Source: Sweltsa coloradensis (taxonomy: Eukaryota; Arthropoda; Insecta; Plecoptera; Chloroperlidae). From it: a stretch of DNA of 64,000 bases. The notes under the pieces were generated by a model that was not told the origin of the DNA, did not search any database, and was given only the letters and a program-made list of their open reading frames with translations. Location: the NCBI GenBank assembly GCA_024449915.1, contig JAMZAV010000154.1:310001-374000 (forward strand), written 5' to 3'. The position numbers and the translations under genes were made by a program. Shown here piece after piece: positions 1 to 8,827 of this stretch; position 1 is the first letter of the stretch, and each line of letters opens with the position of its first letter.

Positions 1-600
1 TACAGATTTTAGCAATTTATCTAAGAGCTCGAAAGGAAAACTGTTTTTACAGTACGCGTTTAAAGTAATTTCTCGATAATTATGTTGCACAGGTTTATTA
101 AAACATGGAATCTAGTTTATTGTACGAGTATGATGTTGCGCGATTAACTTAAAGAGTGCGCTAGTGTGCATCGATTTATTTTTAGCGCGGGATTTACAAA
201 AGATAGATTCCTTCTACTTGGTAGTAATCCCTAAGGTTATACCAATCGACATTGTCAAGTGATTAGATTTGCAGATTTGCAACTGCCCTGAACCCAAAAG
301 ACACCAGTGGTAGGCTCTCCCTGGGTTCATAAATCAAACATATTCTACAGTAAACAGCTCTTTATTATAAATAATAAATAGGTGAATAATAAAAAATAAA
401 TAGTTATTAAATACATATTTTAACAGGGCTCTCGTGGGTTGACAGTAGCGCCAGAGCGCACCAGTGGTCGAATATGGCCGCTGACATTCAACAATCAACA
501 CTGTACAGTGTACAGGCAAGAAAGAGGAAAGCTAGGAGGAAGTGGATAAATTGAATTGTGTAAACCAGGCTTTTTAGTTATCTTGTGATTTTATTTCCAG
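1..600 (+). other. intron sequence upstream of first visible CD36-family exon
   Basis: AT-rich sequence with no open frame that resembles a protein. It ends in a polypyrimidine-rich acceptor, TTTTATTTCCAG at 589-600. I read it as an intron of the gene whose exon begins at 601; the earlier exons (N-terminal transmembrane segment and first part of the ectodomain) would lie left of the window. No other feature seen. Confidence 0.6.
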
Positions 601-711
601 GGACATTAGTAAGAACGACACCTTCATGGTCTACAGGAAGGCGTTCTGTAGGACCCTGCCCATATACTTCGAGAAGGAGGGAGTGGGGAGTCGGGACATA
701 CCTGTATACTG
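601..711 (+). CDS. CD36 / scavenger receptor class B family, internal exon 1 of window
   Basis: The exon is bounded by TTTCCAG at its left and GTCAGT at its right. The first G completes a codon from the previous exon, and the reading frame then gives DISKNDTFMVYRKAFCRTLP, IYFEKEG and DIPVYW. The 'CR-lP' segment followed by 'I-VYW' is the arrangement seen in the ectodomain of CD36/SCARB/SNMP proteins, which bind lipids, lipoproteins or microbial ligands at the cell surface. The last codon (TG|G, Trp) is split and is completed by the exon at 1067, giving VYWYKFPEDVFD. I do not know which member this is (croquemort-like, SR-B or SNMP). The family call rests on motif recognition of this and the next exons together; no search was run. 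Confidence 0.8.
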
Positions 712-813
712 GTCAGTAACAACAACAATACTAATAACATCAGTAAGAACTACGATGACAAGAACAACTAAAACAACAAAATAACGACGACGACGACAAA
801 GAAAAAGACAAAG

Positions 814-968
814 TAAAGGCAAAGGCAAAGGCAAAGGCACAGGGAAAGGCGAAGGCAAAGGCAAAGGCAAAGGCAAAGGCAAAGGCAAAGGCAAAGGCAA
901 AGGCAAAGGCAAAGGCAAAGGCAAAGGCAAAGGCAAAGGCAAAGGCAAAGGCAAAGGCAAAGGCAAAG
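814..968 (+). repeat. (GGCAAA)n microsatellite in intron
   Basis: A hexanucleotide repeat of about 25 units with few interruptions (GGCACAGGGAAAGGCGAA near 835). It lies in the 355-bp intron between the exons at 601 and 1067. The long Leu-Pro and Ala-Phe open frames on the minus strand here are products of this repeat, not genes. Confidence 0.95.
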
Positions 969-1066
969 ACAGACAAGACAACGACAGCAAAAACGAGAGA
1001 CACTTGACTACATTGTTAAATTAGTTCGACTAGGCTAATCAACTAACACTAGTTTCCATTCAACAG

Positions 1067-1185
1067 GTACAAATTCCCCGAAGACGTGTTTGACAACACT
1101 AACCCTGAAAACAGCTGTTACTGTAAACCTGAAGAGGAGGCCTGTCTTCCTCGCGGCCTATCAGACATGACAACCTGCATCTACG
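1067..1185 (+). CDS. CD36 / scavenger receptor class B family, cysteine-rich exon
   Basis: The acceptor is CAACAG at 1061-1066 and the donor is GTGAGT from 1186. The frame, entered through the split Trp codon, reads YKFPEDVFDNTNPENSCYCK, then PEEEACLPRGLSDMTTCIYG. The elements 'F-PED-FDN', 'NxCYC', 'CLPRG' and 'C-YG' are the conserved stretch of the CD36 ectodomain that contributes the disulphide-bonded cysteines; four cysteines are visible here. The exon ends after the first base of a Gly codon. The expected next residues (G-P-A-SFPHFY) are found at the exon copies from 12232 onward, where GT completes the Gly. The intron to the next exon is about 11 kb and holds the tandem ncRNA array and many mobile elements. 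Confidence 0.85.
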
Positions 1186-1250
1186 GTGAGTGTAGTCAAG
1201 TCCTGGACCCCAGAGCCGGATATTCCTGGAACTGTTTTACCCTTCGGAAG

Positions 1251-1701
1251 CAGAGTCCATTGATATAAAACACCTATTGTAGGCTAGATACGCAGTCTCC
1301 AATACCTCCGCACAGGCGCGAGCGTAGCAAATTGAAGAGTCAATCTGCCATGAACAAAATGGCGATTTGGCGTTTTAATTTATGCTTTTTTAATGCATTT
1401 AAGTATTTTACTGGATTGTTTGATATGGTTTTAGATTGTGCAGCATGATATTGAACAAATAAAAGCAATAAGAAGTTATTGCATAAGGGAATTTAGAAAC
1501 CATTTGATGTTAAAGACTAGTATGCTTACCTGTCAACCTGGCGGCAATCTTGAGAACTATTTGGGCTACAAATTGCTCCCATTTGATTAACATGCAAACT
1601 TCCATATTCAAGATGGCTTCAAATTGTCACGGAAGTAGATTAGTGACTGGACTGACTGCTGATCTAGCCTACAATAGGTGTTTAATATCAGTGGCAGAGT
1701 C
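1251..1701. mobile_element. MITE-G copy 1 (terminal inverted repeats about 38 bp)
   Basis: The left arm at 1251-1289 and the right arm at 1662-1701 are reverse complements, apart from a few differences; the core is CACCTATTGTAGGCTAGAT. The interior is AT-rich and non-coding. A second, much shorter member made of little more than the two arms is at 26497-26565. It fits a non-autonomous DNA transposon; the superfamily is not clear because I cannot fix a target duplication. Confidence 0.65.
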
Positions 1702-2152
1702 TTAGAGTTAACCTGTATGGGTAACAACCAAACATTGTTTCCTGTTGCTGCCTGGTGGTTGGTTCGAGCTATTATAGGGTAAAATAGTAACAGGAATCCA
1801 ACCCCCGGGGTAATACAGTATTTGTCATCTTGAGAAGCAAAGTACCAAATAGGCTTATACATTCATTGGGTTGTCAAGACAGATTTGAGGTCGTGTATTA
1901 AAACGTCACTCACTGATGCAGAATGGAAGGGTTGAGTAGTAATTTGTCGCCAGCCTCCCGGTCAGTTGTCTATCGGGGTTTTGAGCAAACCGGGTGGCTA
2001 AGCGATCAGTATACCCTTAAAAAAATAAGGGATACACTGCATACAATGACAGAACAACTTTAAAAGACGATATCGTTCATGACAATTTATTTTTGAACAT
2101 ATTATAAACGCGTAACTTCAGCTTTTCCTATAGAAGAATAGAAGGGTGGTGA
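1702..2152. other. intronic sequence, no feature recognised
   Basis: Unique-looking sequence without a convincing open frame, repeat or RNA signal. Confidence 0.5.
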
Positions 2153-2533
2153 TCAATCCAAGTGAATTACAAGATCGTCGTTTTCGTGTTGTCGAAGTCC
2201 AACTCGCAACCTTCTCGTGGTGTGGCCCGTGAGTAGGGGAGTTTCACTCCCTGAAACTAATGGCGAGCTCTGGGTCGTCGTCGGGGAACTTTCCCCTTCC
2301 CTTTGACTACCTCCCCGACGGCGACAACAATGACAACACGGACGGATGATGACACAGACGAAGACGACCACGACGTGGGGGAACCCCTGCCCTCCCCATA
2401 CGCTTGTGGCTGGTTCTGACCAGCACAGACCTGTCCATCCCTTGTCCCCCCGCGTCATCCCTTAAGTCCCTCCCTTCGTCTCGATTAGCCAAGTTGCATA
2501 AATATGAGACGTTAAGCAATATCCAATCAATCG
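2153..2533 (+). mobile_element. SINE-B body, copy 1
   Basis: Contains the family signature GGCGAGCTCTGGGTCGTCGT, the run GGGGAACTTTCCCCTTCC and the segment GTGGCTGGTTCTGACCAGCA. It ends in GAGACGTTAAGCAATATCC, a GACGTTAA-type 3' end seen on other SINEs of this window. Other copies lie at 2806-3125 (opposite strand), 37408-37766 (with a tRNA-like head), 43440-43690 and 47290-47460. The long open frames here are repeat artefacts. Confidence 0.7.
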
Positions 2534-2642
2534 ATGACAGATAGGCCAATACACGTGGCATCCCCGCAGAGCTCTCTGGCTTCGACTCGCGCTTTGACTG
2601 GCTTTGATGTGCCGCACTTTGCTTCTGCAATAATAGTACTAC

Positions 2643-2719
2643 TCGCACCGAAAGTGTTGTCTCGAGCGCAAAGCGCGCGACTCTCATTCGGGAGGTTCCG
2701 GTTTCAAATCCCGTCGATT
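2643..2719 (+). mobile_element. tRNA-like SINE head (A/B type), isolated
   Basis: tRNA-derived head with a box A-like stretch (TGTCTCGAGCGCAAAGCGCG) and a box B-like GGTTTCAAATCCC. It is followed directly by a GATTGATTGATTGG run and an inverted SINE-B fragment, not by the usual SINE-A body. It is a SINE remnant rather than a tRNA gene. Confidence 0.6.
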
Positions 2720-2729
2720 GATTGATTGG

Positions 2730-3125
2730 ATATTGCTTAACGTCTCATATTTATGCAACTCAGCTAATCGAGACGAAGGGAGGGACGTAAGGTTTGAATT
2801 GGATTTGATTGGATTGGATATTGCTTCACGTCTCATATTTATGCAACTTGGCTAATCGAGACGAAGGGAGGGACGTAAGGGATGACGCGGGAGGACAAGG
2901 GGTGGACAGGCCTGTGCTGGTCAGAACCAGCCACAAGCATATGGGGAGGGCAGGGGTACCCCCACGTCGTGGTCGTCTCCGTCTGTGTCATCATCCGTCC
3001 GTGTTGTCTTTGTCGTCGCCGTCGGGGAGGTAGTCAAAGGGAAGGGGTTCCCCGACGACGACCCAGAGCTCGCCATTAGTTTCAGAGAGTGAAACTCCCC
3101 TATTCAAGGGCCAAACCGCGAGAAG
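2730..3125 (-). mobile_element. SINE-B copies in inverse orientation
   Basis: A short 3' fragment (2730-2798) is followed by a nearly complete body (2806-3125). Both begin with the reversed tail GGATATTGCTT(A/C)ACGTCTCAT, and they share the body of the copy at 2153-2533, to which they are inverted. The two copies could pair in a transcript over about 300 bp. Confidence 0.65.
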
Positions 3126-3145
3126 GTGTCGAGTTGGAATTAGAG

Positions 3146-3345
3146 ACCGGCAATCCTGACTAAAGGTTTTTCCGAGGTTTTCCTCAGTCGTTAATGCGAA
3201 TGCAAAGGATTGAGTCCTCACAATCAGCCCTCGGACATCCCTTTACAATTGTCCTATCCGCAACAAACCTAGTTAGGCACCTGAAGAGGGGCATGGATTG
3301 CACCCTGGTCAGGTTTCCCACAAAAATTATTATTTTTAGCAATAG
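3146..3345 (+). mobile_element. SINE-A body
   Basis: Carries the SINE-A signature GGCAATCCTGACT, then CCGAGGTTTTCCTCAGTCGT, GTCCTATCCGCAACA and CACCTGAAGAGGGGCATG, and ends with TTTCCCACAAAAATTATTATT. It lacks its own tRNA-like head and joins the end of the SINE-B copy. Other SINE-A copies are noted separately. Confidence 0.7.
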
Positions 3346-3773
3346 GCCCTACTAGCTCGTGGTAGGCTTTGGAAGTGTCAACTTCCTGTCAGGATTGCCA
3401 GTGGCGGGTATCGATGTCAAGTCCCCTGCAGACCGTATTCCTGCGCGTTACGTACGAGCTACACCTGACGTGAACAGTTAGGAAAGTTAAGTTTGATACC
3501 TCGTAAAAGTCGTTTGGTAACCTTTAGGTTTATGAATACCACGAAGTGTGAATCTCTAATAAAAATGAGGCATTCATAAAAGACCACGTTAAAAATAAAT
3601 CGAAGCTCACTAGCGCATTCTTAAGTCATCGCTCAACAACAACATAATGTAATTTAATTTAACTTTTCAATAAACCTATTCAACATAATTATTGAGAAAT
3701 TACTTTAAAACACAATCTGTGTAAATAGTTTGTCTCTCAATCCAAGAGATAAATTACTGAAATCTGTTGAATA

Positions 3774-3818
3774 GTTGCCAACCCCTTCACACAAAATCTG
3801 CCCACTTCCTATATAAGG
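3774..3818 (+). promoter_or_regulatory. Pol III type 3-like promoter of ncRNA copy 1
   Basis: TATATAAGG at 3810-3818 starts 31 bp before the predicted RNA 5' end at 3841. The conserved block GTTGCCAACCCCTTCACACA at 3774-3793 sits where an insect proximal sequence element would lie (about -67 to -48). Both are kept in all five copies at fixed spacing. The PSE role is inferred from position and conservation. Confidence 0.7.
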
Positions 3819-3840
3819 AAAGTCTGTCTATTGTGAACAC

Positions 3841-3986
3841 AGGGAGGTCCGCGGTGTTGGAGGTTACTTCACACGTGCTTTGATAGCCGTGTGAAGTAAC
3901 AATCTAATTAACCACAGCACCACCAGTCCTGGGGAGCCTGGGACGAACCCCTTCGACCTCTCAATGCCAATTTGACCACCCTTTTT
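3841..3986 (+). ncRNA. Y-RNA-like Pol III transcript, copy 1
   Basis: Predicted RNA of about 146 nt ending in TTTTT (3982-3986). The ends pair: AGGGAGGUC (3841-3849) with GACCACCCU (3974-3982), with one mismatch. After an internal loop (CGC against AAUUU), GGUGUUG-GAGGU (3853-3864) pairs with ACCUC-U-CAAUGCC (3956-3968). The central part holds a hairpin of 13 perfect pairs (3863-3875 with 3888-3900) and a second hairpin at 3926-3944. Terminal stem, internal loop, upper stem, the 5' motif GGUCCG, the 3' motif UUGACC and the U tail match the layout of Y RNAs (Ro60 partners in RNA quality control). It is longer than vertebrate Y RNAs (about 80-115 nt) because of the two apical hairpins. The identity as Y RNA is an inference. 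Confidence 0.7.
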
Positions 3987-4470
3987 GGTATTTTACATTA
4001 GGACAATTTTGAGTTTTAAGTGTATTTTTAATCATGATCATTTATTGACATCAACATATTTTGTCACTTTTAAAAGCTTATATTAGAAACAAAGTTTTGG
4101 AAAATACACTGCTACTTCCTTCCATCTTTTGGTTAAGAAACATAATATCAAAACCAAATACACAAACTCTAATGGCGTTTTCCATTGGCATGCACTCGGC
4201 GAGTGCAGAGATGTCATTGTTGTCAACCTCCACTTGAATAACATTACAAAACTGAACAAATGAAAAGACAAATGGCAATCCAGTGCGCACTAGGGCGCAC
4301 TAGTGCGACCTGAGTGCGGCCAATGGAAAACGCCATAAGTAAGACTGTGGGCGATAGCCTTCTAGATATATTGTTCCAACTAGCGACAGTGGCCGATTGT
4401 GGCGAATGCCAGGACAACAATCAACACTCATGGGCAGGCAAGGAAAGAGAGAGCTACACGCTGACATTTT

Positions 4471-4892
4471 AATAAATAAATAAATAAAATCGTATTGAGA
4501 GTTTTCCCACTCAGTTATTTAACTGATTTTCAGTGGGGGACATTAAACCAAAGCGACCAAGCCAACTATGTAGGCCCCGACGCAATTGACGAGTGAGCGA
4601 TAACCAACCAAAGATCAATATTTCTAATATGAAATCTAGCATTTAGTGGTATGGACAGTGCGAACACTCGCGGATCAACGCCAGAATCAACAAGGCCGAT
4701 TCAGAACAACTTTGAATTTATTATGTGTCTCGTTGCTAGGGCGGCTCCAAATCACCGTTTACAAATTCCTAAAACAAGGATGAACTTAACTCCAATTCGG
4801 AAGTTTAAAAACTTCAGCCTTCAGCCAGGAATCGAACCTTGGACCTTCTGTATTGGAAGCAGAGACGCTAACCACAAGACCAACGATCCACA
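4471..4892 (-). mobile_element. SINE-C in ncRNA unit 1
   Basis: tRNA-derived SINE on the minus strand. The head at about 4820-4892, read on the minus strand, gives box A-like TGGTCTTGTGGTTAGCGTC and box B-like GGTTCGATTCC. The body contains CAGTGGGGGACATTAAACC (plus strand) and the tail is a TTTA-type repeat (AATAAATAAATAAATAAAA, 4471-4489). Same location in unit as the copies at 5678 and 6869. Confidence 0.8.
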
Positions 4893-5134
4893 TACAAATA
4901 CTTTGAACCTTGAGTACCGAGCAACAAACCGTTTGAATTTCTCGCGGTTGGGAATCATCTAGCAGTGCACTCGCTTAGTCAAACGTGCAACTGTTATGTT
5001 GGTCCTAATTCCTAAAACAAGAAAAATATAATACCACACATACTAATAATTATTCAGCAATTACTTTAAACACAATCTGTGTAAACAGTTTGTCTCTCAA
5101 TACAAGAGATAAATTGCTAAAATCTGTATTATAG

Positions 5135-5178
5135 TTGCTAACCTCTTCACACAAAATCTGCCCACTTCCTATATAAGG
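5135..5178 (+). promoter_or_regulatory. Pol III type 3-like promoter of ncRNA copy 2
   Basis: TATATAAGG at 5170-5178 lies 31 bp before the RNA start at 5201. The PSE-like block GTTGCTAACCTCTTCACACA lies just upstream, near 5135-5154. Confidence 0.7.
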
Positions 5179-5200
5179 AAAGTCTGTCCATTATTGACAC

Positions 5201-5362
5201 AGGGAGGTCCGCGGTGTTGGAGGTTACTTCACACGTGCTTTGTTAGCCGTGTGAAGTTTAACCATGGACATAATTATAACAAAGCATTGCGTCCAACAGT
5301 CCTGGGGAGCCTGGGACAAAACCCCTTCGACCTCTCAATGCCAATTTGACCGCCCTTTTTTT
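5201..5362 (+). ncRNA. Y-RNA-like Pol III transcript, copy 2
   Basis: About 162 nt, the longest copy, ending in seven T (5356-5362). The terminal stem is AGGGAGGUC (5201-5209) with GACCGCCCU (5348-5356). The upper stem GGUGUUGGAGGU pairs with ACCUCUCAAUGCC with a bulged U. The hairpin UUCACACG/CGUGUGAA with loop around UUUGUUA is intact. The apical hairpin at 5299-5317 is of the GUCCUGGGGAGCCUGGGAC type, with U-G and G-U wobbles. The extra length is in the single-stranded part between the two hairpins (5255-5298). Confidence 0.7.
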
Positions 5363-5677
5363 GGTATTTTACAACAGGACAATTTTGAACTTCATGTGTA
5401 TTTCGAGTCATAATCATTTGTTGACATCACCATATTTTTTTGTAACTTTTAAAAGCTTATAGTAATAACAACGTTTTGGAAAATACACTGCTACTTCCAT
5501 CTTTTGGTTAAGAAACATAATATCAAAACCAAATACACAAACTCTAAGTAAGACTGTGGGCGATAGCCTTCTAGATATATTGTTCCAACTAGCGACAGTG
5601 GCTGATTGTGGCGAATGCCAGGACAACAATCAACACTCATGGGCAGGCAAGGAAAGAGAGAGCTAGACTTTGACATT

Positions 5678-6102
5678 TAAATAAATAAATAAAATCGTAT
5701 TGAGAATTTTCCCACTCAGTCATATAATTGATTTTCAGTGGGGGACATTAAACCAAAGCGACCAAGCCAACCATGTAGGCCCCGACGCAATCGACGAGTG
5801 AGCCAACCACCAAACCAACCAAAGATCAATATTTTCTATATTAAATTTAGCAATCAGTGGTATGGACAGTGCGAACACCCGCAGATCAACGCCAGAATCA
5901 ACAAGGCCGATTCAGAACAACTTTGAATTTATTATGTGCCTCGTTGCTAGGGCGGCTCCAAATCACCGTTTACAAATTCCTAAAACAAGGATGAACTTAA
6001 CTCCAATTCGGAAGTTAAAAAACTTCAGCCTTCAACCAGGAATCGAACCCTGGACCTTCTGTATTGGAAGCAGAGACGCTAACCACAAGACCAACGAGCC
6101 AC
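5678..6102 (-). mobile_element. SINE-C in ncRNA unit 2
   Basis: Same element and same insertion point as in unit 1 (flank GGCAAGGAAAGAGAGAGCTA on the left). The head on the minus strand ends near 6102 with the GTGGCTCGTTGGTC-type start. It was copied with the unit rather than inserted anew. Confidence 0.8.
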
Positions 6103-6345
6103 ACACAAATACTTTGAACCTTGAGTACCGAGCAACAAACCGTTTGAAACGCCCGCGGTTGCGAATCATCTAGCAGTGCACTCGCTTAGTCAAACGTGCA
6201 ACTGTTATGTCGGTCCTAATTCCTAAATCAAGAAAAATATAATACCACACAAACTAATAATTATTCAGCAATTACTTTAAACGCAATCTGTGTAAACAGT
6301 TAATCTCTCAATACAAGAGATAAATTGCTAAAATCTGTATTATAG

Positions 6346-6389
6346 TTGCTAACCTCTTCACACAAAATCTGCCCACTTCTTATATAAGG
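6346..6389 (+). promoter_or_regulatory. Pol III type 3-like promoter of ncRNA copy 3
   Basis: TATATAAGG at 6381-6389, 31 bp before the RNA start at 6412, with the GTTGCTAACCTCTTCACACA block just upstream. Confidence 0.7.
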
Positions 6390-6411
6390 AAAGTCTGTCT
6401 ATTGTTGACTC

Positions 6412-6569
6412 AGGGTGGTCCGCGGCGTTGGAGGTTCACTCTGCACTTCACACGTGCTTTGTTAGCCGTGTGAAGAAAAAAAAACAAAGTATTGCGTTAA
6501 CAAAAGTCCTGGGGAGCCTGGGACAAAACCCCTTCGACCTCTCAATGCCAATTTGACCGCCCTTTTTTT
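6412..6569 (+). ncRNA. Y-RNA-like Pol III transcript, copy 3
   Basis: About 158 nt, ending in seven T (6563-6569). The terminal stem is fully paired: AGGGUGGUC (6412-6420) with GACCGCCCU (6555-6563), where the fifth pair is U-G. The upper stem begins GGCGUUG instead of GGUGUUG, turning a U-G pair into C-G. Both changes keep pairing, which argues for selection on structure. The apical hairpin is at 6506-6524. An insertion near 6436-6446 extends the 5' side before the CACACGUGC hairpin. Confidence 0.72.
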
Positions 6570-6868
6570 GGTATTTTACAACAGGACAATTTTGAACTTC
6601 ATGTGTATTTTGAGTCATAATCATTTATTGACATTAACATATTTTGTAACTTTAACAACAACGTTTTGGAAAATACATCGCTTCCCCATCCTTTGGTTAC
6701 GAAACATAATATAAAAACCAAATACACAAACTCAATGTAAGACTGTGTGCGATAAAGCCTTCTACATAATATTGTTACAACTAGCGACAGTGGCCGATTG
6801 TGGCGAATGCCAGGACAACAATCAACACTCATAGACAGGCAAGGAAAGAGAGAGCCAGAATCTGACAT

Positions 6869-7276
6869 TTAAATAAATAAATATTTTCCCACTCAGTTAT
6901 TTAACTGATTTTCAGTGGGGGACATTAAACCAAAGCAACCAAGCCAACCATATAGGCCCCGAAGCAATCGACGAGTGAACGATAACCAACCAAAGATCAA
7001 TATTTATAATATGAAATTTAGTAATCAGTGGCATGGACAGTGCGAGAACTCGCGGATCAACGCCAGAATCAACAAGACCGATTCAGAACAACTCTGAATT
7101 TATTATGTGCCTCGTTGCTAGGATGGCTCCAAAGTCACCATTTACAAATTCCTAAGAAGAAATGATGGACTTAGTTCCAAATCGGAAGTTTAAAAACTTC
7201 AGCCTTCAGCCAGGAATCGAACCCTGGACCTTCTGCATTGGAAGCAGAGACGCTAACCACAAGACCAACGAGCCAC
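6869..7276 (-). mobile_element. SINE-C in ncRNA unit 3
   Basis: Third member at the same unit position, with a shorter TTTA-type tail (6869-6883). The tRNA-like head is at 7205-7276 and, on the minus strand, has an anticodon-arm-like TCTGC-TTCCAAT-GCAGA. An anticodon reading of CCA is possible but the element is not a functional tRNA. Confidence 0.8.
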
Positions 7277-7517
7277 ATACAAAATACTTTGAACCTTGAG
7301 TACCGAGCAACAAACCTTTTGAAACGCCCGCGGTTGCGATGATATTGATCTTACTCGCTTATAGTCAAACGTGCAACTGTTATATTGGTCCTAATTCCTA
7401 AATCCTCCAAATATAATACCACACATAATAATAATTATTCAGCAATTACTTTAAACACAATCTGTGCTAACAGTTTGTCTCTCGAATTCGTAGATAAATT
7501 GCTAAAATCTGTATTAT

Positions 7518-7563
7518 AGTTGCTAACCTCTTCACACAAAATCAGCCCACTTCCTATATAAGG
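7518..7563 (+). promoter_or_regulatory. Pol III type 3-like promoter of ncRNA copy 4
   Basis: TATATAAGG at 7555-7563, 31 bp before the RNA start at 7586. The PSE-like block GTTGCTAACCTCTTCACACA lies at about 7519-7538. Confidence 0.7.
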
Positions 7564-7585
7564 AAAGTCTGTTTACTCTAATCAC

Positions 7586-7728
7586 AGGGAGGTCCGCGGT
7601 GTTGAAGGTTTTTCTACACGTGCTTTGTTAGCCGTGTGAGAATATTACTTGAACAAATGGAAACCAGTCCTAGGGAGCCTAGGACAAACCCCTTCAACCT
7701 TCAATGCCAATTTGTCCTCCCTTCTTTT
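7586..7728 (+). ncRNA. Y-RNA-like Pol III transcript, copy 4
   Basis: About 143 nt, ending TTCTTTT (7722-7728). The terminal stem AGGGAGGUC (7586-7594) pairs with GUCCUCCCU (7714-7722) with one U-U mismatch. The upper stem is 13 uninterrupted pairs: GGUGUUGAAGGUU (7598-7610) with AACCUUCAAUGCC (7696-7708). The apical hairpin at 7667-7685 is a perfect eight-pair stem with a GAG loop (GUCCUAGG-GAG-CCUAGGAC); copies 1-3 have U-G and G-U where this copy has U-A and A-U. Confidence 0.72.
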
Positions 7729-7783
7729 GATCTTTTACAACATGATAATATGCGCCCCATCAAGTATATTTCGATTGCCCTTT

Positions 7784-8520
7784 TTGGATGAGCGTAGCGA
7801 GCGAAGCGAAGATTCCATTTCACTACACTGGAGAAAAAAATCCGGAATGTTTTTTTTTTCTTTTTTTTTCTGTATTATTGTGTGTTTGTTAACACGATTC
7901 CGGCTAAACCGATACTCCAATTGCGATGAAATTTTCTGGACACCTTCGAAATCTCTGAACTTAGAACTGTCACGTTTTAGAGCGTAATCGAAAAATAATT
8001 TCTGAACATAGAAATTTTACAATTTTTTTCGATTTTTTAAAACTTTCATTGACTTGTGTCACACCTACATGCTTTATCCGATTGTAATGATTTTTTCACG
8101 GAACCTTAATTTTATGAATTAAGATATTCGTGTAAAATTTGAGCGCAATCGAAAATTATTTCTCATGAAAATCGAAATTTTACGGGTTTTTTCTTTTTTA
8201 AAACAATTCTTTGACTTTTAACACCTACATGCTTTAACCGATTGTAATAATTTTTTCACACAACCTTAAATTTATGAATTAATATATTCGTGTGAAATTT
8301 GAGCGCATCGAATAATTATTTCTTATGAAAATCGCAATTTTAACGATTTTTTCCTTTTTTAAAATTACGATTAATTAAAAAAATTAAAAATTAAAGTTTA
8401 TTTTTTATTTAATTTAAATTAATTTTAAAAAAATCTTCAACTTTGTAATGATTTTTTCACAGAACAACAGAAAATCCGCATAACAAATGGCAGCTCAATG
8501 CACCAATTACGCTCATCCAA
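7784..8520. mobile_element. MITE-B copy 1 (737 bp)
   Basis: Bounded by inverted ends TTGGATGAGCGTA (7784) and TACGCTCATCCAA (to 8520). The interior contains repeated blocks of roughly 180 bp with CCGATTGTAAT(A/G)ATTTTTTCAC. A 403-bp copy is at 45864-46266 and a partial reversed copy ends at 57690. The open frames at 7649-7987 are non-coding by-products. It occupies ncRNA unit 4, which has no SINE-C. Confidence 0.75.
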
Positions 8521-8759
8521 CAACGCGGCGGGACTTAAGCGTTTTCCTAGTATAAAGTACGCGACTGCCAAGGTAACTCCTAGTAGCGCACTCGCTTAGT
8601 CAAACGTGCAACTGTTTGAGTCAACTATTAACATAATACGTAAATCAACCAAATAAAATATTACACATCATAATAATTATTCAGCAATTACTTTAAACAC
8701 AATCTGTGCTAACAGTTTGTCTCTCGAATACGTAGATAAATTGCTAAAATCTGTATTAT

Positions 8760-8805
8760 AGTTGCTAACCTCTTCACACAATATCAGCTCACTTCCTATA
8801 TAAGG
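8760..8805 (+). promoter_or_regulatory. Pol III type 3-like promoter of ncRNA copy 5
   Basis: TATATAAGG at 8797-8805, 31 bp before the RNA start at 8828, with GTTGCTAACCTCTTCACACA at 8761-8780. Confidence 0.7.
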
Positions 8806-8827
8806 AAAGTCTGTCTATTGTCAACAC

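Noticed and set aside
631..1003. Long minus-strand frames rich in Leu-Pro or Ala-Phe
   Set aside because: They translate the (GGCAAA)n microsatellite on the strand opposite to the CD36-family exons.
2153..3221. Gene-like frames of 60-126 codons on both strands
   Set aside because: They lie in SINE-B copies and recur in parallel at 37491-37757, so they are repeat sequence.
4820..4892. tRNA-like segment as a functional tRNA gene (also at 6030, 7205, 31250, 26770, 54900, 38160)
   Set aside because: Each is joined to a repeated SINE body, and the cloverleaf is incomplete or mismatched.
3774..8780. CTAACCT in the block before each ncRNA TATA box as a telomerase RNA template (insect TTAGG repeats)
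   Set aside because: It lies about 55-65 bp upstream of the predicted 5' end, outside the RNA, and no longer template or pseudoknot is visible in the transcript.
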